A stretch of DNA of 64,000 bases from Ornithinicoccus halotolerans (GCF_009602535.1 NZ_WIQI01000005.1:1-64000); one strand, 5' to 3'; positions 15,587 to 24,427 are shown, counted from the first letter of the stretch. Notes: generated by a model from the sequence alone, not told the origin. Translations and numbers: made by a program.

Positions 15587-16300
15587 ATGGCCAGCGACTC
15601 TCGTCTGCTCGCTGACGTGGCACCGGTGCGGTCGGGCAACGTCTTCGAGGAGACGATGGAGCACCTGCTGCGGCTGCTGCGGCTGGGCCAGTTCCCGCCC
15701 GGGACGCGGATGCCCCCGGAGCGTGAGCTTGCCGAGGCCCTCGGGGTCTCCCGCACCACGCTCCGGGAGGCGCTCGCGGAGCTGCAGCAGGCCGGGTACG
15801 TGCAGGCGCGTCGTGGCCGCTACGGGGGCACCTACGTCGCCCCGGTCCTGCCCGCACCGCAGGCGCCGGAGGTCCCGACGCTGGACGCCGCCGAAGTCGA
15901 GGACGTGCTGACGCTGCGTGCCGTCGTGGAGCCGGCCGCCGCCAGGCTCGCCGCCGAGCGGCTGCCGCGGGCAAAGCAGCTGGCTCGGGTGCAGGAGGCG
16001 CACGAGCAGCTGGTGGGCGTGCCGGTCGAGGCGTACCGCCCGTTGGACTCCCGGTTCCACCTGGAGGTGGCGCGGCTGTCGGGGACGCCGAGCCTGGTCG
16101 CCGTGGTCGCCGACGTGCGCAACCAGGTCAACCGGCTGCTGGACCGGATCCCGCTGCTGCCTCCGAACCTGGACCACTCGACGCAGCAGCACGCCGCCCT
16201 GCTCGAAGCGCTCGAGCAGGGCGACCCGGTCGCGGCGGAGGCGGTCATCACTGACCATCTCCAGGGGACCGCCGCTCTGCTGCGTGGCTTCCTCACCTGA
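15587..16300 (+). CDS. FadR-type GntR regulator (FCD domain)
   Basis: A 237-residue regulator. Winged helix in residues 20-85 with PPGTRMPPERELAEALGVSRTTLREALAEL, followed by an FCD effector domain (about 95-230) whose metal/ligand residues appear as DSRFHLEVARLSG, and HAALLEALEQGD and TDHLQGT. Divergent from the five-gene amine operon, so it most likely represses it until the substrate or a pathway intermediate binds the FCD pocket. Confidence 0.87.
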   Translation: MASDSRLLADVAPVRSGNVFEETMEHLLRLLRLGQFPPGTRMPPERELAEALGVSRTTLREALAELQQAGYVQARRGRYGGTYVAPVLPAPQAPEVPTLDAAEVEDVLTLRAVVEPAAARLAAERLPRAKQLARVQEAHEQLVGVPVEAYRPLDSRFHLEVARLSGTPSLVAVVADVRNQVNRLLDRIPLLPPNLDHSTQQHAALLEALEQGDPVAAEAVITDHLQGTAALLRGFLT

Positions 16301-16402
16301 GCGGTCCGGGGGCCCCGGTGCACGCCCGGATCCGGCTGGGCGCCGTCACCGGCGAGTTCGGGTAGGCCACGCAGACGAGCGGCGTCCTCGCGGCCCCGGA
16401 CC

Positions 16403-16408
16403 TAGGCT
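16403..16408 (+). promoter_or_regulatory. -10-like TAGGCT of the Nramp-like gene
   Basis: TAGGCT lies eight bases before the ATG at 16417. This favours that ATG over the GTG at 16411, which would be only two bases from the hexamer. Confidence 0.4.
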
Positions 16409-16416
16409 CGGTGCCG

Positions 16417-17880
16417 ATGACCCGGTCGGAACAGCAGCCGAGAACACAGCAGCCCGCCCGAGCCACGGTGGGGCTGCGGTCCTACGCCCCGGAACCACCG
16501 CAGGGCTCCGAGCGGTTCCGGTGGTGGAGCCCCGGGCTGCTGTGGGCGATGTCGGCGGTGGGGTCCGGGTCGGTGCTGTTCACCCCCCGCATCGGGTCGG
16601 AGTACCGCTACGAGCTGCTCTGGCTGCTGTGGCTGGTCGCGCTGCTGATGTGGGTGATGATCCGTGAGGCGGGCCGGTTCGCCGTGGTCACCGGGCGGAC
16701 GTTGCTGGACGGCTACTCGACCCTGCCCGGTCCCCGCCACTGGGCACTGTGGCTGGTGCTCGTGCCGCAGCTGGTGGCTGCCGTCGCCGGTGTCGGCGGG
16801 CTCAGTGCTCTCGTGGGCAGCGCGCTGGCCGCGGAGCTACCCGGCGACCTGCTGCTGTGGTCGCTCGTGGTGCTCGCGGCCGGTCTCGGGATCGTGGTCA
16901 GCGGCGGCTTCCGGGCGGTCTCTCGGGTAGCGCTGGTGCTCGCACTGGTCCTGGTGTCGGTCATGGTGGCCGCCGCGGTGGGGGTGTTCGCCTCGCCCGG
17001 CGACGCCGCGGCCGGGCTGGTGCCGGGCGTCCCGGGGCAGCTGGACGTGCCGTTCGTGCTGCCCTGGATCGGCACCATCCTGGCCGGCTCGATGGGCATC
17101 ATCTGGTTCTCGTACTGGACGGCCGCCCGCGGCTTCGGCGGCGGCACCGCGGAGGAGTCCGAGCCGCCACCGGGCTCGGAGGCGCTGCCCGAGGCCGCCA
17201 CCACCCGGCGGGTAGCGGCGTGGCTGCGCACCATGTCCGCCACCGCGGCCGTCGGCGTGGTCACCGGCACCGTGGTGATCACCGCGTTCCTGGTGCTGGG
17301 CGCCGAGCTGCTGGCGCCGGAGGGCATCATGCCGGCCGGCACCGACGTGGCCGACCAGCTGACCCGGCTGCTGTCGGACGTGTGGGGCGAGGCCGGTCAC
17401 TGGCTGATGGTGGCCGCCATCGTGACCGCGCTCGGCGGCAGCGTGCTGGCCAACCAGGACGGCTGGTCGCGGTCGTTCGCCGACATCGTCCTGCTGCTGC
17501 GGCGCGGGCGCGGTGGCGACCCCGCCAGCGAGACGCCGGTGGAGGAGAACGGCTGGCTGTCGCGGCTGCTGTCCTGGCGGCCGCGTGGGATGCGCCCGAG
17601 GCAGGCGCTGACGATCTTGTTCGCCACGGTGGTGACCGGGGTGCTCCCGGCCGTGGTGATCGTGCTGGTGCGCGACCCGGTCGTCATCATGTCCGCCTCC
17701 GGGGTGGTCGCGACGATCCACACCCCGTTCATCGTGTTCGCCACCCTGGCGGTCAACCGCCGGGTGCCGCAGCCGGTGCGGCCCGGGCTGGCCGCGGCCG
17801 GCGCCATGGCCCTGGCGGGGATCTTCTACACCGGGTTCGCCGGCCTCTACTTCGCCGACATGGCGGGGCTGCTGGGCTGA
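16417..17880 (+). CDS. Nramp-related membrane transporter, degenerate metal site
   Basis: A 487-residue protein with about eleven membrane helices laid out like Nramp divalent-metal transporters. Aligning by eye, the first helix AVGSGSVLFTPRIGSEYRYELLW takes the place of the Nramp helix that contains DPGN; here the motif reads GSGS, and the helix-6 MPH motif is replaced by IIW. The metal-coordinating Asp, Asn, Met and His are thus all missing. Substrate is therefore unknown. Independent gene between the GntR regulator and a convergent LmeA-like gene. Confidence 0.65.
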   Translation: MTRSEQQPRTQQPARATVGLRSYAPEPPQGSERFRWWSPGLLWAMSAVGSGSVLFTPRIGSEYRYELLWLLWLVALLMWVMIREAGRFAVVTGRTLLDGYSTLPGPRHWALWLVLVPQLVAAVAGVGGLSALVGSALAAELPGDLLLWSLVVLAAGLGIVVSGGFRAVSRVALVLALVLVSVMVAAAVGVFASPGDAAAGLVPGVPGQLDVPFVLPWIGTILAGSMGIIWFSYWTAARGFGGGTAEESEPPPGSEALPEAATTRRVAAWLRTMSATAAVGVVTGTVVITAFLVLGAELLAPEGIMPAGTDVADQLTRLLSDVWGEAGHWLMVAAIVTALGGSVLANQDGWSRSFADIVLLLRRGRGGDPASETPVEENGWLSRLLSWRPRGMRPRQALTILFATVVTGVLPAVVIVLVRDPVVIMSASGVVATIHTPFIVFATLAVNRRVPQPVRPGLAAAGAMALAGIFYTGFAGLYFADMAGLLG

Positions 17881-17886
17881 GGCCCG

Positions 17887-18576
17887 CTACGGCAGCAGGC
17901 TGACGTCCTCGCCCGCGAGCTGAGCCCGGAAGCCGTCCTGCTGCACGGCCACGTCCTGCAGCTCCAGTCCCTCGGGCAGTCCCTCGATCTCGTGCTCGAT
18001 GGTCACCAGCCCGCGGGCGGCGGCGGCGATCGCGTCACCGAGCAGGTCCGGCCCGCCGACGTCGATGTGTCGTGGCTCGACGACGAGCGTGCCCGACTCG
18101 ACCTCGACGGTCCCGGTCGCCACGACGCGCAGCTGTCGGCCCCACACCTCGACGGTGCGCTCGACGACGGCCTGCCCGCCGTCGCCGGCGCGGACCGTGG
18201 TCCCGGCCCCGAGCTCGTCGGCGACGACCGGGAACGGAACCGTGGCGGCCACGGCGACGTGGGCGGCGACCAGCCCGTCCGGGCCGGTGAGCACGTCCTG
18301 CCCGGTGGCGGAGACCTCGCGCAGGCTGCTGCTGGCGGTCACCACGGTCCCGGCGTCCAGGGTGAGCTCGTCGAGCCAGACCTCCTCCTCGTCCAGGCCC
18401 GCGGGCGGGTCCGCGCCCGGCACCGGCTCCGGGGTGCCCGGCGAGGCGTCCGGTCCCTCGCCGTCCCGGCCCACCGGCTCGGTCACCGCCCACCACAGGA
18501 CCGCCCCGAGGAGCAGGAGGATGAGGACCGCCCCCGCGGCACCGATCAGCCAGTCCCTCACCCGCGCCCGGTCCAT
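17887..18576 (-). CDS. DUF2993/LmeA-like membrane-anchored protein
   Basis: A 229-residue protein with one N-terminal membrane helix (about residues 9-31), a Pro/Gly/Glu-rich linker and an extracytoplasmic domain matching DUF2993, the LmeA-like family of actinobacterial phospholipid-binding cell-envelope proteins. Typical stretches are VTASSSLREVSATGQDVL and GTLVVEPRHIDVGG followed by an amphipathic C-terminal region. The ATG at 18576 is chosen because a CACACT hexamer lies six bases upstream. Convergent with the Nramp-like gene and immediately downstream of the NAD(P)-binding protein gene. Confidence 0.72.
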   Translation of the reverse strand: MDRARVRDWLIGAAGAVLILLLLGAVLWWAVTEPVGRDGEGPDASPGTPEPVPGADPPAGLDEEEVWLDELTLDAGTVVTASSSLREVSATGQDVLTGPDGLVAAHVAVAATVPFPVVADELGAGTTVRAGDGGQAVVERTVEVWGRQLRVVATGTVEVESGTLVVEPRHIDVGGPDLLGDAIAAAARGLVTIEHEIEGLPEGLELQDVAVQQDGFRAQLAGEDVSLLP

Positions 18577-18603
18577 CACGCCAGTGTGAGGGACCGTCAC
18601 CCG

Positions 18604-19653
18604 TCAGCGGCGCGGCAGGCCGAGCAGCAGCCGGTCCAGCAGCGAGCCGCTGCGGTGGGCCCGGCCCTCGTCGAGGGAGACGTTGCCGCCGGTCCACGGC
18701 GGGTCGCCCTCCCGGGCCGCCTGGCTGTCGTCAGGTAACGGGTGCTCGGCCAGCGAGCGCTCGAGGGCCTCCCGCACCGACAGGTACGGCCCCTCCGCGC
18801 CGTCGAGCACCTCGCGCACGACGTGGTCGCCGCACACCAGGTCGTGGCCGAGGCTGTCGAACAGTGCCTGGACCGTGCCCGCCGGGACGCCGGCGACCAG
18901 GCCGGCGGCCGCGCCCGCGAGCCTGCGCTGGGGGATCGGCACCCGCACCTGCACCCGCTGCAGCCGGGCCACCTCGGCGTACCGCTCGACCAGCTCCGCA
19001 TAGCTGAGGACCTCGTCGCCGCCGATGTCGTAGTGGCCGTGTCGCGGCTCCCCGCGCAGGCCGGCGAGCAGCAGCCGCACCACGTCCTCGATCGCGATCG
19101 GCTGCACCTGGTTCGTCAGCCAGGCGGGCACGGGGACGACCGGCAGCCGCTCGCTGAGCTGGCGCAGGATCTCGAACGACGTCGAGCCGGCGCCGATGAC
19201 GATCGCCGCCCGCAGCACCAGGGCCGGCACCCCGCCGCTGACGAGGATCTCCTCGACCTGGTGCCGGGAGCGCAGGTGGACCGACAGCTGCTCGTCGGGC
19301 ACCGCGGGCGGCAGGATCCCGGAGAGATAGACCAGCCGCTGCACGCCCGCGCTCTCGGCGGCACGGGCCAGCTGGTAGGCCGCCCGCCGGTCGCGGGCGA
19401 CGAAGCCCTCGCCGTCGCCCATCGAGTGCACCAGGTAGAAGATCGCGTCGACACCGGTCACCGCCTGCTCGACGCTGTCCTCCTCGAGCAGGTCGAGCCC
19501 GAGCACGCGCACGTCCGGGCTGCTACTCCACGCGTAGCGGCTCGCGCGGGCCGGCTCGCGCATGCCGGCGGTGACGGTGTGGCCCTCGGAGAGGAGGGCC
19601 GGCACCAGCCGGGACCCGACGTAGCCGGCGGCGCCGGCGACGAGGACGTGCAC
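18604..19653 (-). CDS. NAD(P)H-binding atypical SDR
   Basis: A 349-residue protein with a Rossmann fold. The first strand-turn reads HVLVAGAAGYVGSRL (GxxGxxG), followed by GVDAIFYLVHSMG and LVYLSGI, then a substrate-domain region FEILRQLSERLPVVPVPAW and QPIAIEDVVRLLLA. This is the NmrA/complex-I-NDUFA9-like atypical SDR group, which often lacks the YxxxK pair. The C-terminal part (about 245-349) resembles the DUF2867-type extension only loosely. The GTG start at 19653 is fixed by a GGAGG five bases upstream. Function unknown. Confidence 0.75.
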   Translation of the reverse strand: MHVLVAGAAGYVGSRLVPALLSEGHTVTAGMREPARASRYAWSSSPDVRVLGLDLLEEDSVEQAVTGVDAIFYLVHSMGDGEGFVARDRRAAYQLARAAESAGVQRLVYLSGILPPAVPDEQLSVHLRSRHQVEEILVSGGVPALVLRAAIVIGAGSTSFEILRQLSERLPVVPVPAWLTNQVQPIAIEDVVRLLLAGLRGEPRHGHYDIGGDEVLSYAELVERYAEVARLQRVQVRVPIPQRRLAGAAAGLVAGVPAGTVQALFDSLGHDLVCGDHVVREVLDGAEGPYLSVREALERSLAEHPLPDDSQAAREGDPPWTGGNVSLDEGRAHRSGSLLDRLLLGLPRR

Positions 19654-19721
19654 GGGGACCTCCACGGGTGCCGGATCGGCCGGACGGCCAAGGGGTGTCC
19701 CCAACCTAGCGCCGCGCTGCG

Positions 19722-19727
19722 TAGGGT
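19722..19727 (+). promoter_or_regulatory. -10-like TAGGGT of the aldo/keto reductase gene
   Basis: TAGGGT is seven bases before the ATG at 19735 with no ribosome-binding site between. Confidence 0.45.
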
Positions 19728-19734
19728 GCCCGCT

Positions 19735-20709
19735 ATGGAGACGGTGCAGCTGGCGGGACTGGAACGGCCGTGGTCGCGGGTGGTGCTGGGGACGATGACG
19801 TTCGGTGACACCGCGGACGCCCGGGAGGCGGCGGCGATGGTGGAGGCGGCCCTGGAGGCGGGCATCACGTCGCTGGACACGGCCAACGTCTACGCCGGTG
19901 GCGAGACCGAGCGGATCCTGGCCGACATCCTGCGCGACCGGGACGACGTGCTGCTCGCCACCAAGGCCGGCATGCCGCACCCGGACGCCGGCGACCACGC
20001 CCCGCTGTCGGCCGCCGGGCTGCGGGCCTGCCTGGAGGCCAGCCTGCGGCGGCTCGGTCGCGACCGCGTCGACCTGTTCTACCTGCACAAGCCGGACCGG
20101 GACACCCCGGTGACCGAGACGATGGCCACGCTGGCCGACCTCGTCGGCGAGGGCCGCGTCGGCGCGGTCGGGGTGTCCAACCACGCCGCCTGGCAGATCG
20201 CGGACGTCAACGCCGTCGCCGACCAAGCGGGCTGCCCGCGTCCGGTCGTGGCCCAGCAGCTCTACAACGTGGTGGGCCGGCGGCTGGAGGAGGAGTACGC
20301 CGAGTTCGCCGCGACCACCGGGCTGCACACGGTGGCCTACAACCCGCTGGCCGGTGGGCTGCTCACCGGGCGCTACCAGCCCGACGAGGAACCGGTCGAC
20401 GGCCGTTTCGGCAGCTCGGCGATGGCGGAGCGGTACCGCGACCGCTACTGGAACCAGCAGACGTTCGCGGCGGTCGCCGAGCTGACCCGCGTCGCCGAGG
20501 AGGCCGGGCTGTCGCTGGTGGAGCTGTCGCTGCGGTGGCTGCTCGGGCGCCCCGCCACCGGCTCCGTGCTCATCGGCAGCTCCCGGACCGCCCAGCTGCG
20601 GCAGAACCTCGACGCGCTGGCGCGCGGGCCGCTACCGGAGGACGTGCAGCGGGCCTGCGACGACGTCGGGGACCGGCTGCGCGGGCCGATGCCGCGCTAC
20701 AACCGCTGA
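19735..20709 (+). CDS. aldo/keto reductase
   Basis: A 324-residue NADPH-dependent aldo/keto reductase with the full tetrad: Asp48 and Tyr53 in SLDTANVYAGG, Lys77 in LLATKAGM and His118 in FYLHKP. NADP-binding motifs near the C-terminus include GSVLIGSSRTAQLRQNL. It belongs to the YajO/Tas-like group acting on aldehydes or small ketones. Leaderless start inferred from TAGGGT upstream. Divergent from the NAD(P)-binding gene; its 3-prime end faces the DHFR-like gene across a hairpin. Confidence 0.88.
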   Translation: METVQLAGLERPWSRVVLGTMTFGDTADAREAAAMVEAALEAGITSLDTANVYAGGETERILADILRDRDDVLLATKAGMPHPDAGDHAPLSAAGLRACLEASLRRLGRDRVDLFYLHKPDRDTPVTETMATLADLVGEGRVGAVGVSNHAAWQIADVNAVADQAGCPRPVVAQQLYNVVGRRLEEEYAEFAATTGLHTVAYNPLAGGLLTGRYQPDEEPVDGRFGSSAMAERYRDRYWNQQTFAAVAELTRVAEEAGLSLVELSLRWLLGRPATGSVLIGSSRTAQLRQNLDALARGPLPEDVQRACDDVGDRLRGPMPRYNR

Positions 20710-20779
20710 CCCGGGGCGCGAGGCGGCAGCCCCAGCCGGTCCTCGAGCGCGTGCTCAACGTGGGGCACCAGGACGGCGA

Positions 20780-20799
20780 CCGACGGCGGGAGCCGTCGG
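20780..20799. terminator. hairpin between convergent genes
   Basis: CCGACGGC, loop GGGA, GCCGTCGG: a perfect eight-base-pair GC stem between the aldo/keto reductase stop (20709) and the stop of the convergent DHFR-like gene (20806). No U-tract follows on either strand, as is usual for actinobacterial terminators. Confidence 0.5.
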
Positions 20800-20805
20800 A
20801 CCAGG

Positions 20806-21426
20806 CTAGTGCGCAGCGTTGCCGTTCTCGGCCACGGTGACGGTCTCCGGGCGGCCCTCGAGGCACCGGTAGCGCAGCAGCACCAGCCCTTCGGGGAACG
20901 ACTGTGGTGGCTCCAGCTGAGCGAACCGGGTGGCTGCGGTGCCTTCGGGGAAGAGCTTCTTGCCCTGCCCGAGCACTACCGGGCACACCCACAGGTTCAC
21001 CTGGTCGACCAGGGCCTCGCGGAACAGGGTGTGCAGCAGGTTCGCGCTGCCCCAGGTGTGGACCTGCTCATGCCGCTGCCGCAGCGCGGGGACGTCGGCG
21101 GCCACGTCGGTGATGTGGGTGCTGCCCTCCCAGGACAGCTCCGGCGTGCCGCGGGACGCGACGTACTTGGGGACCCGGTCGAAGACCTGCCCGATCTCGT
21201 CGGGCTGGCCCGGCCAGTAGCCACGGAAGATGTCGTACGTCGTGCGACCGAGCAGCAGCGCGTCGGATGCCTGCACGTGCGCCGCCAGCTGGCTGCCGGA
21301 CTGTGAGCCCCAGAACGGGCGCTCCCAGCCGGCGTACGCGAAGTCCCCGTCCTGCTCGGTGGGGCCACCGTTGGCCTGGATCACGCCGTCGAGCGTGGTG
21401 ATCATGTTGACGTGCAGCTCACCCAT
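20806..21426 (-). CDS. DHFR/RibD C-terminal-like reductase
   Basis: A 206-residue protein of the dihydrofolate-reductase-like/RibD C-terminal family. It begins MGELHVNMITTLDGVIQ, the typical first strand and loop; the NADP-binding segment is ALLLGRTTYDIFRGYWP, and later VNLWVCPVVLGQGKKLFPEG is the family hallmark. Members are uncharacterised reductases often found alone. The ATG follows GAGGAGGAGG with suitable spacing. Convergent with the aldo/keto reductase gene. Confidence 0.85.
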   Translation of the reverse strand: MGELHVNMITTLDGVIQANGGPTEQDGDFAYAGWERPFWGSQSGSQLAAHVQASDALLLGRTTYDIFRGYWPGQPDEIGQVFDRVPKYVASRGTPELSWEGSTHITDVAADVPALRQRHEQVHTWGSANLLHTLFREALVDQVNLWVCPVVLGQGKKLFPEGTAATRFAQLEPPQSFPEGLVLLRYRCLEGRPETVTVAENGNAAH

Positions 21427-21527
21427 CGCGCGACCTCCTCCTCGCTCGTCGTGCCGACGTTGATGCTCATGTCGACCCCCGCTGGGTGCTGAACTCATCT
21501 GCGGGGATGGGAGCCGAGCCGGTGTCG

Positions 21528-22477
21528 CTACCCGACCACCACCTTGCCGAGCGCGCGTCCCTCGCCCACGTGAGCGAGCGCTGCCGGGACCTCGTCGAGC
21601 GTGAAGGTGCGGTCGATGTGGATGGTGACGTCCCCCGCCACGCACAGCGCGGCGAGCGGCTCGAAGTGGGGCGGTCCCTCCCTGACCGCCAGCACCCCGA
21701 TCGAACGACCGGTGAGCCGCCCCGCCAGCCACCCGACGGTGAGCACGCGCAGCAGCGTGCGCACCGACCCACCGACGCACCGGTAGGTGCCGCCGGGCGC
21801 CAGCGCGCGGCGGTAGGCGAACACCGACCGGTGCGCCACCAGGTCCAGGACCAGGTCGTACCGTTCGGACGTGCGCGTGAAGTCGTTCCGGCGGTAGTCG
21901 ATGACCTCGTCCGGCCCGACCGACCGCATGAAGTCCAGCTTGCCGGCGTTGTCGACGCCGGTGACGTGAGCGCCCAGCCGCTTGGCGAGCTGGATCGCGA
22001 ACGATCCGGATCCGCCGCCAGCGCCGTTGATCAGGACCCGGCTGCCCCGGGTGGCGGGCGTGGTGCCCTGCAGGGCGATGGCCCCCGCCTGCGGGATGGT
22101 CGAGGCGGCCGCGAACGACAGCCGCGCCGGCTTGCGGGCGAGGACGGACTCCGGCGCGACCGCGTACTCGGCGAAGCCACCCTTCAGCGCGAGGTTGTCC
22201 CCATACACCTCGTCTCCGGACCGGAACCGGGTCACCCCCTCGCCCACGTCGTCGACCACGCCGGCGATGTCGGAGCCCAGCGTGCGGCGTGAGGGGGAGC
22301 TCAGCCCGCCCATCCGCGGTACGCCGGTCTCCCGCGCAGCGCCTCCCAGTCGCTGAGGTTGACCGAGGTCGCGGCGACCTGCACCCGCACCTGCCCCGGG
22401 CCCGGGGAGGGCACGGGCACCTCCTTGACGTGCAGCACCTCGGGGAGCCCGTACCGCTCGTAGACGACGGCCTTCAC
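21528..22477 (-). pseudogene. zinc-independent MDR alcohol dehydrogenase, frameshifted
   Basis: Two ORFs make one medium-chain dehydrogenase/reductase. The first, starting at GTG 22477 after GGAGGG, gives 58 residues of GroES-like N-terminus ([20 protein letters not shown] ... [13 protein letters not shown]) and stops at TGA 22303-22301. The second, from 22313 to 21528, continues as [20 protein letters not shown], with the NADP-binding LINGAGGGSGSFAIQLAKRLG. The join normally reads RPAY(R)xMGGL in this family, so a single base appears to be missing near 22314-22318. It could be a true recent inactivation or a sequencing error. The rest of the domain looks intact and full length. Confidence 0.75.
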
Positions 22478-22717
22478 CTCGCCCTCCGGCTAGCCGCCGC
22501 GGCCGCTGACTCGGCTGAGGAGCCGACGGGCGGCGGCTGGGCGGGTGCTCATCCGGTCAGTCTGGCGGTGCCGGGGCCGGGGCGGCAACGCGCTGCCGCC
22601 GGGCTCGGCCCAGCAGCCGGTGCGCGTCGTCGCCGGCCAGCTGGCGGCCCCGGACCCCAGGCGTCGTTTCAGCGAGGTGGCGAGGTGGCGGCCTGGGGGT
22701 CAGGCGACGGTGGGTGC
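22478..22717. other. 240-base intergenic region, no gene recognised
   Basis: Lies upstream of the broken alcohol dehydrogenase and downstream of the ABC permease. A 20-codon ATG-TAG ORF on the minus strand (22552-22490) ends just before the dehydrogenase start, but has no good ribosome-binding site. No hairpin with a convincing stem or known RNA was seen. Confidence 0.5.
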
Positions 22718-23485
22718 TCACCGGTTCGCGTCGGTGCGCAGCAGGCGCCACCCGCCACCGGCCAGCGCCGCGACCGCCCACGCGGCGAGGGTGAGCCGTG
22801 CCGACGTCGTGGTCATGTCGTCGCTCGGCCCCTCGCCGAAGACCAGGAACAGCGCGCCCGCTCCGGGCAGGTGAGCGGCGACGGTGACGGCCCACGGGTA
22901 TCCCAGCTGCGCCAGCAGCAGCGGGAGCACCAGCATGAGCGCGAGCACGCTGACCAGGCCGGCCGCGGTGCTGCGGGTGACCAGCGCCAGCCCGACCCCC
23001 AGCAGCGCGCCACAGCCGAAGACGAGCCCCAGCCCGGCGAGCATCTCCGCGCCCGCTCTCACCGGCAACCCGGACTCGGGCACGAACAGCCACACCACCA
23101 CGCTCGCGGACGCCACCAGGACCAGCGCGAGCACGCTCGCCGTGGCAGCGATCACACCGGCTCGGGCGGCCAGCAGCACACCACGCCGGGGCGTCCACTG
23201 CAGGGTCGGCACGATGCCACCGGTGCCGTCGTCGGCCGCGCCGGTGACCACGGACATCGCGGTGATCCCGAAGAGCGCGAACATGGCAGTCTGCCGGCCG
23301 GCGTCCCAGGCGCTGGCGCCCGGAGGGACGCCCGCGGGGTCGCCGGAGGCGTCGTAGCCCATGAGCGTGCCGACACCGACCACCGCGACGGTGATCGCAC
23401 CGACGAAGGCCCAGCTGGAGCGGACGCTCCAGATCCGGCCCCACTCGGCCCGGCCGGTGCGGGTGAGGACGGTCACGGTGCTCAT
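22718..23485 (-). CDS. ABC-2 type membrane subunit
   Basis: A 255-residue protein with about six helices, a soluble N-terminal start RTGRAEWGRIWSVRSSWAF and an ABC-2-like layout in which two helices flank a short periplasmic segment. Its start overlaps the end of the adjacent ATPase gene by four bases (ATGA), so both make one transporter or membrane-integrity complex of the bacitracin/antibiotic-export type. Substrate unknown. Confidence 0.8.
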   Translation of the reverse strand: MSTVTVLTRTGRAEWGRIWSVRSSWAFVGAITVAVVGVGTLMGYDASGDPAGVPPGASAWDAGRQTAMFALFGITAMSVVTGAADDGTGGIVPTLQWTPRRGVLLAARAGVIAATASVLALVLVASASVVVWLFVPESGLPVRAGAEMLAGLGLVFGCGALLGVGLALVTRSTAAGLVSVLALMLVLPLLLAQLGYPWAVTVAAHLPGAGALFLVFGEGPSDDMTTTSARLTLAAWAVAALAGGGWRLLRTDANR

Positions 23486-24414
23486 CGGGTCGCTCCGTTC
23501 GCGATCGGCTCGGCCGGGCGGCCGTGGTAGTCGACGCTGTCCTCGGTGAGGGACAGGTAGGCGTGCTCGAGTGACTGCTCGACCTCGGCGAGGTGGTGCA
23601 CCGGGACACCGCGGGCGTGGGCGAGGTCGCCGATCTCGCTGGCGGGCAGGCCGGTGACCTCCAGCTCTCCCGGGGCGGTGCGCTCCACGACGCCACGGTC
23701 GGCCAGGAGCTGACCCAGCGCGTCGGCCCGTGGCGTCCTGACCCGTACCCGCTGCCCGCCCAGCCCGCGCAGCACCTGGTCGATGTCGGCGTCGGCGATC
23801 AGCCGTCCCCGGCCGATGATGACGACGCGGTCGGCGATCAGCTGCATCTCGCTCATCAGGTGGCTGGAGACCAGCACGGTGCGCCCCTCGTCGGCGAAGC
23901 CACGCAGCAGCGTGCGGACCCAGCGGACGCCGTCGAGGTCGAGACCGTTGACCGGCTCGTCGAACAGCAGGACCGGCGGATCGCCGAGCAGCGCGGCGGC
24001 GATCCCCAGCCGCTGCCGCATCCCGAGCGAGTAGCCCTTGATGCGCCGCCCGGCGGCCTTCCCCAGGCCGACCTCCGCGATGACCTCCTCGACCCGGGAA
24101 CGCGCGATGCCGTTGCTCCGCGCCCCGATCCGCAGGTGGGCGCGTCCGGTCCGGCCTGGGTGCATCGCCCCGGCATCGAGCAGGGCCCCGACCTCGCGCA
24201 GCGGTGCCGCGAGGTCGACGTACCGCCTGCCATGGATGGTGGCCGTGCCGCTGGTGGGTCGGTCCAGGCCCATCACCACCCGCATCGTCGTCGACTTGCC
24301 CGCCCCGTTGGGCCCCAGGAAACCGGTGACCTTGCCCGGCTCGACGTCGAAGGAGACGCCGTCGACGGCCCGCACGCTGCCGTACTGCTTGCTGAGGGAT
24401 CGCACGCTGATCAT
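23482..24414 (-). CDS. ABC transporter ATP-binding protein (BcrA-like)
   Basis: A 310-residue ATPase: Walker A GPNGAGKST (about 34-42), signature YSLGMRQRLGIAAAL (SLGMR variant of SGGQ), Walker B VLLFDEPVNGLD and H-loop TVLVSSHLMSEM. This variant signature is typical of BcrA/lantibiotic-type ATPases paired with ABC-2 membrane proteins in actinobacteria. The C-terminal 90 residues form the usual regulatory extension. The ATG at 24414 has TAGCGT seven bases upstream, implying a leaderless operon mRNA. Confidence 0.9.
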   Translation of the reverse strand: MISVRSLSKQYGSVRAVDGVSFDVEPGKVTGFLGPNGAGKSTTMRVVMGLDRPTSGTATIHGRRYVDLAAPLREVGALLDAGAMHPGRTGRAHLRIGARSNGIARSRVEEVIAEVGLGKAAGRRIKGYSLGMRQRLGIAAALLGDPPVLLFDEPVNGLDLDGVRWVRTLLRGFADEGRTVLVSSHLMSEMQLIADRVVIIGRGRLIADADIDQVLRGLGGQRVRVRTPRADALGQLLADRGVVERTAPGELEVTGLPASEIGDLAHARGVPVHHLAEVEQSLEHAYLSLTEDSVDYHGRPAEPIANGATR

Positions 24415-24421
24415 GGTTGGA

Positions 24422-24427
24422 ACGCTA
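24422..24427 (-). promoter_or_regulatory. -10-like TAGCGT of the ABC operon
   Basis: On the minus strand TAGCGT ends seven bases before the ATG at 24414; no Shine-Dalgarno lies between. Confidence 0.45.

Noticed and set aside
21427-21470. A 22-codon ORF starting MSINVGTT overlapping the DHFR-like start
   Set aside because: Its ribosome-binding site is poor, it ends inside the reductase in another frame, and nothing supports translation.
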